The notes: generated by a model not told the origin, from the sequence alone. A stretch of 32,169 bases of DNA from Acidimicrobiales bacterium (GCA_020628065.1 JAHDFR010000042.1:1-32169), one strand, 5' to 3'. Positions 14,596-22,024 are shown, counted from the stretch's first letter. Program-made: numbers and translations.

Positions 14596-15309
14596 ATGTA
14601 CGACGAGCATCGAGTGCTGGTCGTTGACGACGACGAAGGGGTTCGGACCGGCGTCTCTTGGGCGCTCGAGGCCGACGGCTTTGTCGTGCACGCAATGCAG
14701 AACGGCGTCGACGCCTTGGCGTCGATCGAGTCGGCGCCCCCGTCGTTGGTGGTTCTAGACCTGTCCCTTCCCGGTATCGGAGGTTTGGACATCCTGCGCC
14801 AGGTGCGGTCCCGGGAGGAACGCGAAGGTAGGCTGCGCGTTCCGATCATCATCCTTTCCGGCCGAGATGGCGAAACGGACCGTATCGTCGGTCTCGATTT
14901 GGGAGCGGATGACTATCTGGTGAAGCCGTTCTCTCCCGGCGAGCTTGCTGCCCGTGCCCGTTCCTTGCTGCGTAGGGCGACCGCTTACGTGTCTACCGCT
15001 GCCACTTTTGCCGTTAACGGGGTCGGAGTCGAGATTGACCGCGACGCCCGCGAGGTTTGGGTCGACGGTTCACTCGTGGACCTGACAGCCAAGGAGTTTG
15101 ATCTCCTCGACTATCTGGAAAGTCGCCCTCGTCGGGTCTGCACCAGAGAAGAACTGCTGGCGGCTGTGTGGACCACGTCGAGTCAGTGGAAGACTCCGGC
15201 CACGGTAACCGAACATATCTATCGCCTGCGACAGAAGATCGAAGTCGAACCGAGCAGGCCTCGATGGCTCCGAACTGTCCGAGCAGTTGGGTATCGATGG
15301 GAGGCGTAG
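14596..15309 (+). CDS. OmpR/PhoB-family response regulator
   Basis: A 237-residue DNA-binding response regulator. The receiver domain (about 1-120) has the acidic pocket Asp11-Asp13, the phospho-acceptor Asp55 in VVLDLSLPG, Ser88 and Lys110 in VKPF. The C-terminal winged helix (about 140-237) shows LTAKEFDLLDYL and the recognition region TVTEHIYRLRQKIE ending GYRW, as in OmpR/PhoB proteins. Its partner is the histidine kinase that starts at 15297 and overlaps it by 13 bp, so the two are almost certainly co-transcribed and translationally coupled. Phosphorylated protein would bind direct or inverted repeats near its targets; the palindrome upstream may be one. Regulon unknown. Confidence 0.93.
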   Translation: MYDEHRVLVVDDDEGVRTGVSWALEADGFVVHAMQNGVDALASIESAPPSLVVLDLSLPGIGGLDILRQVRSREEREGRLRVPIIILSGRDGETDRIVGLDLGADDYLVKPFSPGELAARARSLLRRATAYVSTAATFAVNGVGVEIDRDAREVWVDGSLVDLTAKEFDLLDYLESRPRRVCTREELLAAVWTTSSQWKTPATVTEHIYRLRQKIEVEPSRPRWLRTVRAVGYRWEA

Positions 15310-16556
15310 GGGTACTCACCAACACCGACGTGTCGGCCGTCCTTGACCACCAAACGTCGGTAATGGCCCAGCTGACGTCGGGAGCGACACTGAGCCAAGT
15401 GCTCGACAGCATCGTGTTGGCGTTGGAAGACCTCATCTCGGCGTCGCGCTGCTCGGTACTGCTGCTGCGCGATGGCGTGCTCCGTCACGGTTCGGCACCG
15501 TCTCTTCCGGCCCCCTACTCGGAAGCTGTCGACGGTTTGGCCCCCGGACCGCTGGCCGGATCCTGCGGCACGGCTGTTCACCTCGGAGAGCCGGTAATCG
15601 CAGTTGACGTCGGCACCGACCCCCGCTGGGTACAGTTCCGCCACCTGGCGATTGAGCACAACATCGGGGCATGTTGGTCAAGTCCCATTCGTTCCCATTC
15701 TCAGGTCGTTGGGACCTTTGCCGTTTACGCCTACGCCACCCACGAACCGGACGGCAGGGAGCAGGAACTTGTCCGTCGCTTCAGCCATCTGGCATCCATC
15801 GCCGTCGAGCACGACCGTGCGGTACGAGAGCGGCAAGCTCACCACGAGGCGGAGTTGGCCCGACAGTCGGCAGAACAGGCCAATCATGCGAAATCGCAGT
15901 TCGTCACCGCATTGAGCCACGAGCTCCGTACCCCACTTCAGTCCATTGCCGGATTCACCGAAAGTCTGGGAACGCTTGATCTTTCCCCTGACCAGCAGAC
16001 CAAGGCCCTGGACGGCATCGGCAAGGCCGCCTCGCACATCCTTTCCATCGTCGACGACGTGCTTGATCTCGCCCGGGTTGAGGCCGGAGCAATGCCTATC
16101 GCGGTCGAACAACTGAGCGCGTTGGACGTCATCGCCGACGCCATTGATCTTGTTCAGCCACTGGCCGCCCAGCGTGATGTCGCCATCAGCTGCCAGGGCC
16201 CGGCCATGACCGTTCTGGCCGACCGTCGGCGCCTTCAGCAGGTCATCTTGAATCTTCTATCGAACGCTGTTCGGTTCTCGCCCGACGGGGCTGCGGTCGA
16301 CATTCGAACCCATCTGACCAGGGCGGCAGCAGAGATTCACATAAGCGATCATGGCCCTGGTATCCCGGCGGATCTAATGGCCCGACTGTTTGTGCCGTTT
16401 GATCGCCTTGGTGCCGATGCCGGCCGGGAAGGTGGTGCCGGGCTCGGCTTGGTGTTGGCCAGGCGACTGGCGGAGGCGATGGAGGGTACGTTGGACATCG
16501 ACAGCGTCGTCGGCCGGGGCACCCATATGACTGTCAGCCTCCCGCTCCCCCGCTGA
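15297..16556 (+). CDS. Soluble GAF-domain sensor histidine kinase
   Basis: About 419 residues with no transmembrane segment, so a cytoplasmic sensor. Residues about 30-172 form a GAF domain (SASRCSVLLLRDG, then AGSCGTAV and the CWSSPI stretch), which commonly binds a small ligand or senses redox state. A short coiled coil (about 173-200) leads to the HisKA domain with the phospho-acceptor His208 in SHELRTP. The ATPase domain has NLLSNAVRFSP (N-box), DHGPGIP (G1) and GGAGLGLVLARRLAEAM (G2). I start at the ATG at 15297, inside the end of the response-regulator gene; a longer frame back to 15168 lies within that gene. The Cys residues at 52, 90 and 126 of the GAF region could be sensory, but this is speculation. 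Confidence 0.9.
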   Translation: MGGVGVLTNTDVSAVLDHQTSVMAQLTSGATLSQVLDSIVLALEDLISASRCSVLLLRDGVLRHGSAPSLPAPYSEAVDGLAPGPLAGSCGTAVHLGEPVIAVDVGTDPRWVQFRHLAIEHNIGACWSSPIRSHSQVVGTFAVYAYATHEPDGREQELVRRFSHLASIAVEHDRAVRERQAHHEAELARQSAEQANHAKSQFVTALSHELRTPLQSIAGFTESLGTLDLSPDQQTKALDGIGKAASHILSIVDDVLDLARVEAGAMPIAVEQLSALDVIADAIDLVQPLAAQRDVAISCQGPAMTVLADRRRLQQVILNLLSNAVRFSPDGAAVDIRTHLTRAAAEIHISDHGPGIPADLMARLFVPFDRLGADAGREGGAGLGLVLARRLAEAMEGTLDIDSVVGRGTHMTVSLPLPR

Positions 16557-16592
16557 CCGCACCGAAGCTCAGCCCGCCGGCACCGACTATTT

Positions 16593-16606
16593 GGCCGTCT
16601 GCGGCC
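16593..16606. terminator. Hairpin between convergent kinase and CoA-binding genes
   Basis: GGCCG-TCTG-CGGCC is a perfect 5-bp GC stem with a tetraloop in the 49-bp gap between convergent stops. No U-tract is present. A modest candidate for a shared terminator. Confidence 0.35.
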
Positions 16607-17100
16607 TAGATGGGGAGATCCAGGCGAGGTTTCCAGAAGGGCCGGAACAACTCGATCTTGGGGCAGCGGTCCATGACCACTTTTAGTCCGGCAGCCTCGG
16701 CCAGGGCGGCGGCGTCGTCGTCAAACACACCGATTTGACCCCAAAGCACCTTCGACTCGATGGCGATGGCCTGCTCCGCTATCCCGTAGAGCTCACTCGA
16801 CGGCCGAAAGACGTCGACCATGTCCACGGCCTTGCCTGACGCCACAATCTCCTCCAGCGATCGCCACACTTTCAGCCCTCGAATCTCGGTGAGCTTTGGA
16901 TTCGGGTTGACCGGAAGAATCTCGTAACCGATTTCGCTTAGTTGCCGGAGCACTCCGTAGCTGAACTTGGTCTTATCGGCGCTCGCCCCGATCATGGCGA
17001 TGGTGGTGACCGAGCGGAGTATCTCCGCCAGGTAGGAGGGCTCGTAGTTGTAGCGGGGTTTGATTGGCCCCTCGGCGATTTCCAGGTCGGCTTCTGCCAT
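16606..17100 (-). CDS. CoA-binding domain protein (YccU-like)
   Basis: A 164-residue single-domain Rossmann protein of the CoA_binding_2 family. After a short N-terminal tail, TIAMIGASADKTKFSYGVLRQL is the nucleotide-binding loop, followed by GYEILPVNPN, VDMVDVFRPSSE, VLWGQIGV and GLKVVMDRCPKIE, the conserved C-terminal Cys-Pro segment of the family. Such proteins bind CoA or acyl-CoA; their function is mostly unknown. The ATG overlaps the ferredoxin stop by one base (TGATG) and has AAGGAG five to six bases upstream, so it is the third gene of a coupled operon with the methanethiol-oxidase-like protein and the ferredoxin. That placement hints at a link with sulfur or C1 metabolism, but this is inference. 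Confidence 0.88.
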   Translation of the reverse strand: MAEADLEIAEGPIKPRYNYEPSYLAEILRSVTTIAMIGASADKTKFSYGVLRQLSEIGYEILPVNPNPKLTEIRGLKVWRSLEEIVASGKAVDMVDVFRPSSELYGIAEQAIAIESKVLWGQIGVFDDDAAALAEAAGLKVVMDRCPKIELFRPFWKPRLDLPI

Positions 17101-17480
17101 CAGGACTCCTTTGAAGTGGCCGTGTTTGCAATGATGCCGGGCTTGAGTTCGTGGGGCTCCAGCGGGTCGAGGAACGGGTTTCGGTAGAGCTTGTCGTGGC
17201 TCTCAACGCCAACATCGAGGACGCAATCCATCAGCGGTCGGGCGACGCACAATACGACGTAGCCGTTGGCGACCTGACGATTGTTGAGAGCGACCTGCTC
17301 TTGCTGGTCGACCTGACCATCGGTCAGCTTGGCGGCACACGTTATGCAACCTCCGTAGCGACAGCCATAGGGAAGATCGACGCCATGTTCCTCCAAGGTC
17401 TCCAGCAGTGGCCGATCGGCATCAACCACATAGGTCGCGCCGCCTTGATTGCCAATGGTTACTTTGTGGGTTGCAGCCAT
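17100..17480 (-). CDS. Plant-type 2Fe-2S ferredoxin
   Basis: A 126-residue electron carrier. The cluster ligands follow the plant-type spacing: Cys40, Cys45 and Cys48 in YGCRYGGCITC, and Cys78 in VVLCVARP. A C-terminal tail of about 40 residues follows the ferredoxin fold and is rich in Pro, Leu and acidic residues. I start at the ATG at 17480, 19 bp after the upstream stop; a longer frame to 17582 overlaps the preceding gene's conserved C-terminus and is not credible. It sits between the methanethiol-oxidase-like gene and the CoA-binding gene. Plant-type ferredoxins usually serve oxygenases or reductases, so it may supply electrons to an enzyme of this region; the P450 at 10059-11309 is another possible partner. 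Confidence 0.92.
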   Translation of the reverse strand: MAATHKVTIGNQGGATYVVDADRPLLETLEEHGVDLPYGCRYGGCITCAAKLTDGQVDQQEQVALNNRQVANGYVVLCVARPLMDCVLDVGVESHDKLYRNPFLDPLEPHELKPGIIANTATSKES

Positions 17481-17499
17481 GGCTTCGGCACCAATCCGC

Positions 17500-18873
17500 T
17501 CAGAGCCAGATGTCGCTGGTGCAGTCGCCGCCGGGATAGCGGGTCTCGTGGCATCGGCTGGGCCCGTTGGGTTCCTGACCAAAGTTGACCATGAACTCGG
17601 AGTTGATCGTCATGCCGCCGCTCTCGACGTCACAGTCGATCATCACCATGACACCGCCTTTGGTCCGAATCTCGGGATAGAACTGGTTGTCCCAGGTCGA
17701 AAACAGCGATGTGGTGACGTACATTCGCTTGCCGTCCAGCGACAACTGAAACATCTGAGGCCCGCCGGCGATCTCCACCCCGTTGACTTCGGGGGCTTTG
17801 CCCAACAAGCCTCCCATCCAAACCTGCCCGGTCAGAACCGGATTGTGAGGATCGGTGATGTCGTATTGCCGCATGTCGCCGTGCAGCCAGTTGTTGATGT
17901 AGAGGTACTTGTCGTCCATGGAGACGAGGAGCGCCGACATCACACCCGGTAGCGGAATCGGCCACTCAGGGTGAAGCTGATTCTCGACGTCGACCGTCTT
18001 CTCCCACTGCCAGGTCCCGTCGTCGCCCTTCCAGAAGTGGATGATGTTGGAGCTAAGGGCGGCGCAGCAGAAACCGTGGGTCGACTCCGGGTCGTGCATG
18101 AACTTGACCTCGAGCGGAAGGAGCCCGTCCTCTCCCAGATACATGGTCTGTATCGGCTGACGTTTCTCGAAGTCCCACACGTGGAGCCGACGCCCGTATT
18201 TGAGGTGACCGACTTCTTCCAGGTCGAAGCCGGGCATGAACGTGTTGGGGGCCGCCCATTCGGACGTGACCATCACGTTGTGTCGGGGCTGGTACCAAAA
18301 GTCGTAACCGAAGGGAATGTCTCCCATCGAGTTTTCCCACCGACCGACGATCTCGAAGTCCTTGTTCACATGCAGGTAGCCGCCGGGGGCTTCGCCTTTG
18401 GCATCTCCCAGGAAGGAAATGATGATGTCGGAGCCGAGGCAGTGAACGGTGTGGGGTCCGGACAGGTCGGCCTTGGCCTTGATCTCATCGCCATCAATGA
18501 TGGTGTGCAGGCTCGGTGCCCGAGGGTTGGTGGCGGTGTCCACCACGTAGATATTGTTCGATCGCACACCGGGCAGGAGCAGATACTGTCGGCTCATCGA
18601 CGAGTCATCGTGACAAGAGGAGCAGGCGTTCCAACCGGTGTGGTGAAGTTCATCTCCGATGTTTGGCATCTCGAGACGGTGGATCACCTGTGAGTAGGTC
18701 GGGCTTTCGGGGTCGGCGTCCAGGGTGGCCAGATAGTCGGGCTTTTGAATGCCGGTACCGGTGTAGAGCGCCACGGTGTAGAGCAGCTTCTCTCGAGGGG
18801 CCTTGATTGCCTCAGCCGGAGTTGCGTAGCCCGGTCCACAGCAGCTGTCTTTGGTGTCCGCTTCTGTGCCCAC
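17500..18873 (-). CDS. Selenium-binding protein SBP56 / methanethiol oxidase homologue
   Basis: About 457 residues of the SBP56 family. Bacterial members have been shown to be copper-dependent methanethiol oxidases that turn methanethiol into formaldehyde, hydrogen sulfide and hydrogen peroxide. Visible family signatures are CCGPGYATP and APREKLLY at the N-terminus, NACSSCHDD (Cys84 and Cys87), GPHTVHCLG, DPESTHGFCCAAL, LSLDGKRMYVT and the C-terminal RYPGGDCTSDIW. No signal peptide is present, unlike the periplasmic Hyphomicrobium enzyme, so it should be cytoplasmic. A GTG at 18915 would extend the frame, but it lies inside a 13-bp tandem repeat; I prefer the GTG at 18873, which has AAAGGGGA about 10 nt upstream. 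It heads an operon with ferredoxin and a CoA-binding protein and is divergent from an IclR/DmdA-like unit. The usual SCO1 and MauG-like neighbours are absent. Confidence 0.9.
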   Translation of the reverse strand: MGTEADTKDSCCGPGYATPAEAIKAPREKLLYTVALYTGTGIQKPDYLATLDADPESPTYSQVIHRLEMPNIGDELHHTGWNACSSCHDDSSMSRQYLLLPGVRSNNIYVVDTATNPRAPSLHTIIDGDEIKAKADLSGPHTVHCLGSDIIISFLGDAKGEAPGGYLHVNKDFEIVGRWENSMGDIPFGYDFWYQPRHNVMVTSEWAAPNTFMPGFDLEEVGHLKYGRRLHVWDFEKRQPIQTMYLGEDGLLPLEVKFMHDPESTHGFCCAALSSNIIHFWKGDDGTWQWEKTVDVENQLHPEWPIPLPGVMSALLVSMDDKYLYINNWLHGDMRQYDITDPHNPVLTGQVWMGGLLGKAPEVNGVEIAGGPQMFQLSLDGKRMYVTTSLFSTWDNQFYPEIRTKGGVMVMIDCDVESGGMTINSEFMVNFGQEPNGPSRCHETRYPGGDCTSDIWL

Positions 18874-18896
18874 TATTGGCTGTTCCCCTTTTGCCC

Positions 18897-18987
18897 TGTC
18901 ACTCGGTTGTGTCACTCGGTTGTGTCACTCGGTTGTGTCACTTGGTCGTATCACGTTGCCGTGTCACTTTACGGTGCCACTTTGGCG
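18897..18987. repeat. 13-bp tandem repeat array, seven units, in a divergent promoter
   Basis: Seven head-to-tail 13-bp units occupy the spacer between the methanethiol-oxidase-like gene and the IclR gene. Units 1-3 (18897-18909, 18910-18922, 18923-18935) are identical TGTCACTCGGTTG. Unit 4 is TGTCACTTGGTCG, unit 5 TATCACGTTGCCG, unit 6 TGTCACTTTACGG and unit 7 TGCCACTTTGGCG. The core TGTCAC is kept in five of seven. Identity is highest next to the oxidase gene and decays toward IclR, as expected if the array grows by slippage at one end. The 13-bp period is not helical. It could be an array of regulator sites, or a length-variable spacer that tunes the promoter. Confidence 0.9.
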
Positions 18988-19010
18988 TCTCGACTGTGAA
19001 TATCGTAGAC

Positions 19011-19038
19011 TGAGACTCCCATTCTCGCAATATGAGAC
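19011..19038. promoter_or_regulatory. Candidate IclR operator with alternating half-sites
   Basis: GAGA at 19012-19015, TCTC at 19023-19026 and GAGA at 19034-19037 alternate with an exact 11-bp offset, giving two overlapping inverted repeats and a TGAGAC direct repeat 22 bp apart. The site lies 20-47 bp upstream of the IclR start and just downstream of a -10-like TAGACT (19006-19011), where a repressor could block. Inference from symmetry. Confidence 0.4.
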
Positions 19039-19057
19039 CTACCATTCGTCTTGATCC

Positions 19058-19813
19058 ATGCACCTCGAACGTTTAGCACTCATACTTGAAATCGTTGGTC
19101 AGAAGGACGAGGCCACAGTCGCCGATGTCTGTGCACACTCCGACCTGCCCAAGCCGACGGCCTACCGCCTTGTCAACGATCTCACCGAAGCAGGCCTGCT
19201 CGACCCTGTCGGCAAAGGACGCTTCACTGTCGGAAACCGCCTTCGCCGAATCACCGAGGGTGACCAGTCGGACCAGGCACTGCTGGAAACCATCGCCCCC
19301 GTCCTAGCCGGAGCCGCCAGTGAGCACGGCGCTACCTTCTTCTTCTCCCGCCTCAGGGGTAAAGCAGTTGAAATCATCCACGTAGAAACGCCTGATACCG
19401 GGGTCTCGTTCCTGCATCCTGGTCTGGGCAAGCGCCCTCTACACGCCTGTTCCTGCTCAAAAGCTGTCGCCGCCTTCTCCCCCGCTGTCGCCGGTGCCGT
19501 CGCCGACCGGCTAAAGGCCTATACAGAATTCACGGTTACCAATACAGAGGACCTCCGCCACGAGTTCGAGCTGATCCGGAGTCGCGGCTATGCCGAGTGC
19601 GTCGAAGAACTGGAGCGCGGCATGTGCTCGGTGGCAGCCCCACTACCGACCATCAATGGCGAACCGACAATGTCGATTGGAAGCACCGGCTCGATTCGTG
19701 TTTTCAACCCGACCTACCGACAGAACATCGGGGCCGAGCTGATCGCCATGGCAGACCAGCTGTCCCAAAGGCTCGGTTGGACCGCAACCGAACCGACCAT
19801 CAATTCGGCCTGA
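19058..19813 (+). CDS. IclR-family transcriptional regulator
   Basis: A 251-residue regulator. The N-terminal winged helix-turn-helix (about 1-68) shows ATVADVCAHSDLPKPTAYRLVNDL and a GRFTVG wing. The C-terminal IclR effector domain has the family's HPGLGKRPLHACSCSKAVAAF and RGYAECVEELERGMCSVAAPL segments; the two Cys of ACSCS and the Cys of GMCS are in the ligand pocket region. The ATG at 19058 has only a weak ribosome-binding site. It is followed 24 bp later by the DmdA-like gene and is divergent from the methanethiol-oxidase-like operon, so it is well placed to control both. IclR proteins usually sense an intermediate of the pathway they regulate. Confidence 0.92.
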   Translation: MHLERLALILEIVGQKDEATVADVCAHSDLPKPTAYRLVNDLTEAGLLDPVGKGRFTVGNRLRRITEGDQSDQALLETIAPVLAGAASEHGATFFFSRLRGKAVEIIHVETPDTGVSFLHPGLGKRPLHACSCSKAVAAFSPAVAGAVADRLKAYTEFTVTNTEDLRHEFELIRSRGYAECVEELERGMCSVAAPLPTINGEPTMSIGSTGSIRVFNPTYRQNIGAELIAMADQLSQRLGWTATEPTINSA

Positions 19814-19837
19814 TATCGGCCGTTCAGAGAGGACACC

Positions 19838-21001
19838 ATGACTCAACCCGAGGACTTCGGCTTCGGAACACAAATTCGCAAGTCGCCGTACTTCGACGCC
19901 ACCGTCAGGTGGGGGGCAACGGGCTTCTCGGTGTACAACCACATGTACATCCCCAGGGACTTCGGTGACCCGGAACAGAACTTCTGGAACCTGGTCAATG
20001 ACGCCATCCTCTGCGACGTGGCGGTTGAACGCCAGGTTGAGATAACAGGACCGGACGCCGCCAGGTTCATGCAGACCCTCACTTGTCGGGACCTCTCGTC
20101 AATGGCCGTAGGCCAGTGCAAGTACATCTTGATCACCAACGCCCAGGGCGGGCTGCTGAACGATCCCGTGCTGCTTCGGCTGGGCGAGAACCACTTCTGG
20201 ATTTCCCTGGCCGACAGCGACATCTTGCTGTGGGCCCAGGGCGTAGCCGTGCATGCGGGAATGGATGTCAACATCGGCGAACCCGACGTCTCACCCCTCC
20301 AGCTGCAAGGCCCCAAGTCGGGCGAAATCATGAAGGCACTCTTCGGTGACGGCATCTCCGACCTCAAGTACTACTGGCTTCGCCATGTCGAACTCGACGG
20401 TATTCCGCTGGTGGTGTCCCGAACCGGCTGGTCGAGCGAGCTCGGCTACGAGATTTACCTCCAGGATGGCTCACGGGGAGATGACCTGTGGGAACTGATT
20501 ATGGCAGCCGGTCAACCGATGGGCCTGAAGCCGGGTCACACCTCTTCCATTCGGCGTATCGAGGGCGGCATGTTGTCCTACCACGCCGACGCCGACATTC
20601 ATACCAATCCGTTTGAGCTCAACCTCGACCGCCTGGTCAATTTGGATGCCGAAGCCGACTTCATCGGCAAGGATGCGCTGCGGGCCATCAAGGCCCAGGG
20701 TGTGAGTCGGAGACAAGTGGGCCTGGTGCTCGACGGGCCTGCGCTCGCTGGACCGAACACCTCGTTCTGGCCGATCGTGTCGGACGGCGCAAACCCAACG
20801 GTTGGAAGGGTGACCTCAGCCGTCTACTCACCTCGGCTGGAGAAGAACATCGCTCTGGCCATGGTTGCGGTGGACGAGACGGCAGTGGGAACAAGGCTGA
20901 CGGTGCACGCCGGTCACGGCCCGTTGGAAGCGACGGTCGTCGAGTACCCGTTCTTTGATCCCAAGAAGTCGATCACCACGGGCCAGGCCGCCACGGCATG
21001 A
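19838..21001 (+). CDS. DmdA-like aminomethyltransferase-family demethylase
   Basis: A 387-residue GcvT-fold protein on the branch that contains the DMSP demethylase DmdA. Shared wording with DmdA proteins, as I remember them, includes FSVYNHM, VERQVEITGPDA, RDLSSM, GGLLNDPV, FWISLADSDILLW, EPDVSPLQLQGPKS, RIEGGMLSY and VGRVTSAVYSP. DmdA moves a methyl from dimethylsulfoniopropionate to tetrahydrofolate, leaving methylmercaptopropionate. Differences exist: this protein has GYEIYLQD where DmdA has GGFEIYVEG, so it may be a paralogue with another methylated substrate. A GAGAGG ribosome-binding site precedes the ATG. It is the second gene after IclR and is divergent from a methanethiol-oxidase homologue, which is the context expected for DMSP use. 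Family call firm; DMSP activity moderate at best. Confidence 0.8.
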   Translation: MTQPEDFGFGTQIRKSPYFDATVRWGATGFSVYNHMYIPRDFGDPEQNFWNLVNDAILCDVAVERQVEITGPDAARFMQTLTCRDLSSMAVGQCKYILITNAQGGLLNDPVLLRLGENHFWISLADSDILLWAQGVAVHAGMDVNIGEPDVSPLQLQGPKSGEIMKALFGDGISDLKYYWLRHVELDGIPLVVSRTGWSSELGYEIYLQDGSRGDDLWELIMAAGQPMGLKPGHTSSIRRIEGGMLSYHADADIHTNPFELNLDRLVNLDAEADFIGKDALRAIKAQGVSRRQVGLVLDGPALAGPNTSFWPIVSDGANPTVGRVTSAVYSPRLEKNIALAMVAVDETAVGTRLTVHAGHGPLEATVVEYPFFDPKKSITTGQAATA

Positions 21002-21079
21002 CCATGCCGCCCAATCGTACGGCCTGAATCTTACGAGTCGGTATGCGGTCAAGGGGCCGACTGTGCCACGCTCTGAAGA

Positions 21080-22024
21080 GTGAATGACGAGCTTCGCATC
21101 GGTAATCTCTTTGGCGGTTCGCCCGATCGCGGCTTCTATGACGTTCCGTTGGCTGAACCAGGAACGGTTGAAGATGCCGACATCGTAGTCATGGGAGCGG
21201 CGACGGCCACGCCGTACGAGTCGGTCGGAGCCTATTGCGCCGGGGGCCCGGCGGCGATCCGGGCTGCGGTGGGGTGGCCCGGCATGGGCGACCACCACGA
21301 CTTCGACCTGGGTGGGGTCCTGCTACCTTCGGGCCGCGCTGTGGACTGGGGCGACCTGGCAATCTCCGAGACGGACTTCGGCCACAACCGTCAGCTGATT
21401 CACTCCAGCGTTGCGGCCGTACTCGAAGCGGGAGCCGTACCAGTTGTGTTGGGTGGCGACGATTCGGTACCGATCCCCTGCCTCCAGGCATACGACGGCT
21501 ACGGCCCCATCACCGTCCTTCAGCTGGACGCCCACATCGACTGGCGAGACGAAGTTCAAGGAGAGCGGCTAGGACTGTCAAGCAACATGCGTCGAGCCTC
21601 CGAGATGGCGTGGGTTGAACACATCGTCCAGGTCGGGGCCCGCGGGTCGGGAAGTGCACGTCCCCCAGATGTTGACGACGCCACGGCCTGGGGCGTCCGC
21701 CTGTTCCCGATGCGAGACGTCAGAGCAGATGGTATTCAACCGGTCATTGACGCCGTTCCTGATGATGCCAGGGTCTACATCGCCTTTGATATCGACGCTA
21801 TGGACCCGTCGGTCGTTCCCGGCGTCATCGGCCCTGCGCCCGGTGGGTTCCACTACGGACAGGTGGCCGACCTGCTGGCAGCGGTGGCCGACAAGGCCAC
21901 GATCGTCGGCTTCAACCTTGTCGAGTTCGCACCTGCGGCCGACGTCGGCAACAGAGGGGCGTTGGTGGCTTCACGGCTGACAGCCACTGTTATGGGCCTT
22001 ATCGCCCGACAGCGACACTCGTGA
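21080..22024 (+). CDS. Ureohydrolase-family protein (agmatinase-like) with altered metal ligand
   Basis: A 314-residue arginase/agmatinase-fold protein. These enzymes hydrolyse guanidino compounds to urea and an amine at a di-manganese site. The second motif LDAHIDWRD supplies Asp150, His152 and Asp154, and the third AFDIDAMDP supplies Asp237 and Asp239. The first motif reads LGGDDSVP, with Asp128 where GGDHS normally gives a metal-binding His. The region GLSSNMRRASEM replaces the usual His-Gly substrate loop. The subfamily is probably distinct, with a substrate that is not agmatine. The start is a GTG at 21080. It lies 78 bp after the DmdA-like gene and 36 bp before the next gene, so it may belong to the same unit. 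An amidine or guanidine linked to methylated nitrogen compounds is possible but speculative. Confidence 0.86.
   Translation: MNDELRIGNLFGGSPDRGFYDVPLAEPGTVEDADIVVMGAATATPYESVGAYCAGGPAAIRAAVGWPGMGDHHDFDLGGVLLPSGRAVDWGDLAISETDFGHNRQLIHSSVAAVLEAGAVPVVLGGDDSVPIPCLQAYDGYGPITVLQLDAHIDWRDEVQGERLGLSSNMRRASEMAWVEHIVQVGARGSGSARPPDVDDATAWGVRLFPMRDVRADGIQPVIDAVPDDARVYIAFDIDAMDPSVVPGVIGPAPGGFHYGQVADLLAAVADKATIVGFNLVEFAPAADVGNRGALVASRLTATVMGLIARQRHS

Noticed and set aside
17500-18873. Selenocysteine in the selenium-binding protein
   Set aside because: Despite the family name the gene has Cys codons at the CSSC motif and no internal UGA.
18874-18915. Upstream GTG start of the methanethiol-oxidase-like gene
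   Set aside because: That GTG is created by the second unit of the 13-bp array, and the added residues are not conserved; the GTG at 18873 is better placed.
18897-18987. CRISPR array or replication iterons
   Set aside because: Units are contiguous 13-mers with no spacers, no cas or rep gene is nearby, and the place is a promoter.
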